Source of the DNA: Azospirillum brasilense
GTDB lineage: Bacteria > Pseudomonadota > Alphaproteobacteria > Azospirillales > Azospirillaceae
DNA length: 64,000 bases
Direction: 5' to 3'
NCBI RefSeq assembly: GCF_007827795.1
Contig: NZ_VITI01000003.1
Span: 466,090 to 530,089 of the forward strand
Positions 60,316 to 64,000 of this stretch are shown piece by piece. Under the pieces are notes generated by a model that was not told the DNA's origin, did no database searches, and worked only from the letters and a program-made list of their open reading frames with translations. Position 1 is the first letter of the stretch; the number at the start of each line of letters is the position of its first letter. Both the position numbers and the translations under genes were made by a program.

Positions 60316-61589
60316 CCCTGCTTGCCGTCACCTTCTTCGCGCTGATGGCCTTCGGGCTTCCGATCGCCTTCGCCATCGGCATCGCCGGCTTCTCCTTCTT
60401 CGCCACGAACGACATCATTCCGATGTCCATCGGGGTGCAGCAGGTCGCCTCGGCCTCGCAGAGCTTCCCGCTGCTGGCCGTGCCCTTCTTCGTGCTCGCC
60501 GGGCACATGATGAACCGGACGGGCATCACCAGCCGCCTGATCAACTGCTCCAACGTGCTGGTCTCCTGGATGTCCGGCGGGCTGGCGCAGGTCTGCATCG
60601 TGCTGTCCACGCTGATGGGCGGCGTCTCCGGTTCGGCGGTGGCCGACGCCGCGATGGAGGCCCGCATCCTCGGCCCCAGCCTGATCGCCCGCGGCTATTC
60701 GAAGGGCTTCACCTCGGCGGTCATCGCGGTCGGCTCGCTGATCACCGCGACCATCCCGCCCAGCCTGGGGCTGATCCTCTACGGCTTCGTCGGCAACGTG
60801 TCGATCGGCCGGCTGTTCCTGGCCGGCGTCATTCCGGGTCTGCTGATGATGGCCGGGCTGATGCTGACTGTCTGGCTGATCGCCAAGCGGCGCGGCTACC
60901 GTCCGGAGATGGCGGAGCGTCCGACCCTGCGTGCCGTAGGCCGGGCGATGGCCGACGCGAAATGGGCGCTGCTGTTCCCGGTGGCTCTGCTGTTCGCCAT
61001 CCGCGGCGGCCTGTTCACCCCGTCGGAGGTCGGCGCCTTCGCCGTCGTCTACGCCGCGGTGGTCGGCTTCCTGCTGCACCGGGAGCTGACCTGGGCCGCG
61101 GTGGCCGAGGCGCTTCAGGAAGCGGTGGTGGACACCGGCCTGATCATGCTCATCATCCTGTTCTCGGGCATGGTCGGTTACGCCATTATCTTCGAGCAGG
61201 CGCCCCAGACCATCGCCGAGGCGATGACCCAACTCACCACCAACCCGCTGCTGGTGGTCGCGCTGATCCTGATCTTCCTGTTCATCGCCGGCCTGTTCGT
61301 CGAAAGCACGGTGCTGGTCCTGCTGCTGACGCCGATCTTCCTGCCCATCGTGACGCCGCTGGGCGTCGATCCGGTGCATTTCGGCATCCTGATGATGACC
61401 ATCGTAACGCTGGGCTCGATGACGCCGCCGGTGGGTGTGGCGATGTATACGGTGTGCAGCCTGCTCGACTGCCCGGTGGAAGAATACATCGTCGAGTCGT
61501 TGCCCTTCGTCGGCACCGTCATCGCTTTGGTCGCCGTGTTGGCGCTGTGGCCGGGGCTGGTGCTGTTCCTGCCGAACATGCTGATGTGA
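60312..61589 (+). CDS. dctM: TRAP transporter large membrane subunit
   Basis: Protein of 425 residues with about twelve hydrophobic segments. GLPIAFAIGIAGFSFF at the start, VSGSAVADAAMEARIL and TPPVGVAMYTVCSL are the diagnostic DctM motifs, and they hold the sodium and substrate sites. Begins with GTG overlapping dctQ. It uses an ion gradient with DctP-bound substrate. Confidence 0.93.
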   Translation: MTLLAVTFFALMAFGLPIAFAIGIAGFSFFATNDIIPMSIGVQQVASASQSFPLLAVPFFVLAGHMMNRTGITSRLINCSNVLVSWMSGGLAQVCIVLSTLMGGVSGSAVADAAMEARILGPSLIARGYSKGFTSAVIAVGSLITATIPPSLGLILYGFVGNVSIGRLFLAGVIPGLLMMAGLMLTVWLIAKRRGYRPEMAERPTLRAVGRAMADAKWALLFPVALLFAIRGGLFTPSEVGAFAVVYAAVVGFLLHRELTWAAVAEALQEAVVDTGLIMLIILFSGMVGYAIIFEQAPQTIAEAMTQLTTNPLLVVALILIFLFIAGLFVESTVLVLLLTPIFLPIVTPLGVDPVHFGILMMTIVTLGSMTPPVGVAMYTVCSLLDCPVEEYIVESLPFVGTVIALVAVLALWPGLVLFLPNMLM

Positions 61590-61618
61590 GGGCAGGAGGC
61601 TTGCCAAGGGACGGGGTG

Positions 61619-61634
61619 CTGATATATTAATATA
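61619..61634. promoter_or_regulatory. A+T-rich palindrome, shared with 55908
   Basis: Identical 16 bases CTGATATATTAATATA as before exuT. It lies 30 bases after dctM with no plus-strand gene close behind, so it may belong to an unrecognised transcript or be a regulator site. Confidence 0.45.
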
Positions 61635-61749
61635 CGGCGCTCCGATCTCTCGGCGGACCCACGGCCGGTCCGGGCACACCAAGCCCCGTCCATGGAGCGT
61701 CCTTGTCATTGTGGAAACGGGGCAGGGCCGCGTGTGAAGGGCAAACGCC

Positions 61750-61778
61750 AAGGGGCGGTCCGGGCAGGGCCGCCCCTT
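61750..61778 (-). terminator. hairpin after DUF808 gene
   Basis: AAGGGGCGG pairs exactly with CCGCCCCTT, 16 bases past the stop of the minus-strand gene. U-tracts are lacking on both sides. Confidence 0.5.
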
Positions 61779-61794
61779 CGCGCTTCCAGACGCT

Positions 61795-62835
61795 CTATTT
61801 GCCCCTCACCATGCCCCAGAGCGGCTCGATCACCTTGTGCACTAGGGGGATCAGCAGGGCGCCCAGCAGCAGCCCGAACACCCCGGCCCCCGCCGCCCCG
61901 ACCAGCCATTCCACCGCGGCCTTCGCCGCCGGCACGGCCTCTCCCGCCGCCACGGCGACGCCGTGGATCGCGTGCCCGGCCGCGGTCAGGCCAAAGCCTT
62001 CCAGCCCATGGATGACGATGCCACCGCCCACCCACAGCATGGCGGCGGTGCCGACCAGCGCCAGCAGTTTCAGGAAGACCGGCATTCCCTTGACCAGACC
62101 GCGCCCGATCGCCTGCGTCACCGGGGCGAGCGCCCGGTCGGCGCCGCCCGGCGCACTGGAGGAGGGGCTGCGCAGCCCCAGGAGGCTGGCCGCCGGGCGC
62201 CCGTTCTGCGCCAGCGACAGACCCGCGTCGTCCGCCTTCACGATCAGCGCCACCGCGCCATAGACCAGCGCCGTGATGCCCACCCCGACGATGGCAAGGA
62301 CGGCGGCCTGCATCCAGAAGGATGAGGTTTCGGCGGCGACCGTGGACAGGACGATGGCCATGATCTCCGCCGATAGGATCAGGTCGGTCTTGATGGCGCT
62401 GTTGACCTTCTCCCGCTCGAACTGCGCGGCGTCCTGCTCCGCAGCGTCCAATCCCTCGGCAGCATGATGCGCCGCGTGTGGGCGCAGCGCCTCCCACACC
62501 TTCTCCGCTCCCTCGTAGCAGAGGAAGCCGCCGCCCAGCATCAGCAGCGGCGTGATCGCCCAGGGCGCCACGAGGCTGAGCGCCAGCGCCAGGGGCAGCA
62601 GAAACACCAGCTTGTTCTTCAGCGAACCCAGCGCGATCTTGCCGATGATCGGCAGTTCGCGGTCGGCGGTGAAGCCGACCATGTAGCGCGGCGTCACCGC
62701 GGCGTCGTCCACCACCACTCCGGCGGCCTTGGCCCCCGCCCGCGCCGCCTGTCCGGCGGCATCGTCCAGCGAGGCGGCGGCAACTTTCGCCAACCCGGCC
62801 ACATCGTCCAGCAACGCGATCAGTCCCGTGCTCAA
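61795..62835 (-). CDS. DUF808-family (YedI-like) membrane protein
   Basis: About 346 residues with six to eight hydrophobic segments (LVFLLPLALALSLVAPWAITPLLML, FWMQAAVLAIVGVGITALVYG). The N-terminal GLIALLDDVAGLAKVAAASLDDAA and KNKLVFLLPLALALS regions match the DUF808/YedI family, whose function is unknown. The start is inferred as TTG at 62835 because GGAGGGGAG precedes it and the family normally begins with this segment; another TTG at 62892 is possible. Confidence 0.85.
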   Translation of the reverse strand: MSTGLIALLDDVAGLAKVAAASLDDAAGQAARAGAKAAGVVVDDAAVTPRYMVGFTADRELPIIGKIALGSLKNKLVFLLPLALALSLVAPWAITPLLMLGGGFLCYEGAEKVWEALRPHAAHHAAEGLDAAEQDAAQFEREKVNSAIKTDLILSAEIMAIVLSTVAAETSSFWMQAAVLAIVGVGITALVYGAVALIVKADDAGLSLAQNGRPAASLLGLRSPSSSAPGGADRALAPVTQAIGRGLVKGMPVFLKLLALVGTAAMLWVGGGIVIHGLEGFGLTAAGHAIHGVAVAAGEAVPAAKAAVEWLVGAAGAGVFGLLLGALLIPLVHKVIEPLWGMVRGK

Positions 62836-62936
62836 AGCCTTGGCTCCCCTCCGTACCGGCGTCCATGGAGCAGACAACGCGGCCGGGAGCAAGCCGGATC
62901 TTCGGAAGGGCGGTCAGCCCCGGTCGCCGTCAGCCA

Positions 62937-63545
62937 TCAGCCGTCGGCCAGTTCGTCGGCGGTGAGCATGTGGACATCCGGGTCCGGCGTGTCATGGCCG
63001 TCGTCCAGGTAGAGCACGCGGTCCACCAGCACGAGGACGCGCACGCCGTCCACCGGGACGACGCTCAGTCGCCGGTTGATGACGGCGTTGCGGCAGGCCA
63101 CGGCCCGGTCGTTGTAGGTGACGGACAGGACGTCGTTCGTTCCATCCAGCATGGGCAGGGCGTAGCGCTCCATCATCTCGGCGGTCTGACCGTCGATGCG
63201 CGGCAGCAGGGAGGAGCCGACGATGTCGAAGCGGTGCCGCTCGATCCATCGGGCCAGCGGCGGTGACACGGCCTGGGCGATCAGCCCAGGTGTGTAGAGG
63301 GTGCATTTCTCGCCCATGCTCCGCACCATCGCCTTCAGGCCGAGGAAGGTGGGGTGGTGCCGGAAATGGCCGGTCAGCACATCGCGCAACAACGCCTGCT
63401 CCCGCGGGTCGGGCAGGGTGGCGCCGGATTCCCAGCGGGCGACGGTTTCCTCGGTGGTGGCCAGCATGACGGCGAACTGCGCGGCGGTCAGGCCGTGCAG
63501 CCTTCGTAACGCGCGCACGATCTGCGGCCACTCATGCACCGGCAC
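62937..63545 (-). CDS. XRE-like helix-turn-helix protein
   Basis: Protein of 202 residues from a GTG start. The N-terminal 55 residues form an XRE-type HTH (IVRALRRLHGLTAAQFAVMLATTEETVARWESGATLP read in parts). The rest is mixed alpha/beta without a known motif, ending in an acidic tail. GGAGAGCC lies before the start. The regulated gene is not evident. It may autoregulate. Confidence 0.75.
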   Translation of the reverse strand: MPVHEWPQIVRALRRLHGLTAAQFAVMLATTEETVARWESGATLPDPREQALLRDVLTGHFRHHPTFLGLKAMVRSMGEKCTLYTPGLIAQAVSPPLARWIERHRFDIVGSSLLPRIDGQTAEMMERYALPMLDGTNDVLSVTYNDRAVACRNAVINRRLSVVPVDGVRVLVLVDRVLYLDDGHDTPDPDVHMLTADELADG

Positions 63546-63794
63546 AGACGGCTCTCCAGATTATCTCCAGGGGTAATGATGGGAGAATACGCGATTCTCC
63601 GACAAACACATACGCAATCATGTGGGTGAAGTCATACCGGAGTATCCAAAATTTTGGTTCGGCAGACCGACTGTTTTGATCCTAAACGCTTGAGGAAGCT
63701 GTAATTTTTCGGTCTTGCTGCTCTGCGGGCATAGCGCTTCTGGTATTGGGTATGCCACGGCACAATAACCCCATCAGCAAAGAGGAGACACATC

Positions 63795-63989
63795 ATGGCT
63801 TACGCTTCCGCCCATCACAGCCACCACGACGGCCTTCTGTCGACCATTGCCAAGGGTGTTACGGAGTTCGCCAGCGCTTGGATCTCGGCCACCCCGCTGT
63901 ACATCGTATACCAGGCTGTGTCGTCCGGCACCTTCGCCCCGGCGGCCGGCACCTCGACGCTCGACCTGCCGACGCTGATGCGCGAATGA
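63795..63989 (+). CDS. small hypothetical protein
   Basis: Sixty-four residues with a His-rich start (HHSHHDG), an amphipathic middle (LLSTIAKGVTEFASAWI) and a hydrophobic stretch LYIVYQAV. AGAGGAGAC precedes the ATG, a strong ribosome site. No family is recognised. His-rich N terminus may bind a metal. Confidence 0.6.
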   Translation: MAYASAHHSHHDGLLSTIAKGVTEFASAWISATPLYIVYQAVSSGTFAPAAGTSTLDLPTLMRE

Positions 63990-64000
63990 CCGGCGCCAGG

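Overview
The window is G+C-rich, densely coded chromosome- or megaplasmid-type DNA. Gene content suggests an alphaproteobacterium of the Azospirillum/Rhodospirillales kind: an Lrp-type regulator beside proC and putA, an ECF sigma/anti-sigma pair, a TRAP transporter, a BigR/SqrR-like ArsR regulator, and a large exopolysaccharide locus. The organism name is an inference from gene families, not from a marker gene. I saw no rRNA, tRNA, CRISPR array, transposase or integrase. A plain A+T-rich patch (about 49.2-49.9 kb and 52.9-54.7 kb) is the clearest compositional outlier.

Layout. 0-5 kb: an M48 lipoprotein peptidase, a helix-turn-helix protein with a charged tail, an AbrB-family membrane protein, and a hydroxypyruvate/2-oxo-tetronate isomerase-like gene followed by an AEC transporter. 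5-22 kb: an exopolysaccharide locus, almost all on the minus strand. One run (13685 down to 5006) holds a nucleotide-sugar dehydrogenase, a Wzz/BY-kinase, a polymerase/ligase, a flippase and two GT2 glycosyltransferases, with ATGA overlaps at two junctions. Further units hold an acetyltransferase, a small membrane protein, a polysaccharide deacetylase, a GT2 enzyme and two paralogous beta-helix proteins. One of these carries two tandem copies of a CBM60-like domain. 22.6-28 kb: proline metabolism (putR-like, proC, putA). 28-33.5 kb: an MBL-fold hydrolase, an extensin-like protein, small unknown genes, and an ECF sigma/anti-sigma operon.

33.6-43.5 kb is the most interesting block. It holds an ArsR-family regulator with the two cysteines of persulfide sensors. 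Divergent transcription units encode an RND adaptor, an RND pump and a rhodanese on one side, and a YgaP-like membrane protein and a sulfide:quinone oxidoreductase on the other. A TtrS/TtrR-like two-component system and thioredoxin 2 follow. A 24-bp A+T-rich site in front of the regulator recurs, with 19 of 24 matches by eye, in the divergent promoter 5 kb away. This links the whole block as one probable reactive-sulfur regulon that includes an RND efflux pump.

43.7-49 kb: a UbiC-like protein, an SDR, pabB-pabC, a Tat-exported DsrE-like protein and a site-2 protease with CBS domains. 49.3-54.7 kb: an A+T-rich membrane protein, an orphan AceE/MdeB-type E1 with a divergent Lrp regulator, a short RTX-repeat protein and an unknown protein. 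54.8-61.6 kb: a LysR regulator, an ExuT-type transporter, a GntR regulator and a TRAP dctPQM operon, probably for a sugar acid. 61.8-64 kb: a DUF808 membrane protein, an XRE-like protein and a small unknown protein. Dispersed inverted-repeat elements of one general type lie in gaps at 4.9, 9.8 and 59.7 kb, with a degenerate copy at 17.0 kb.
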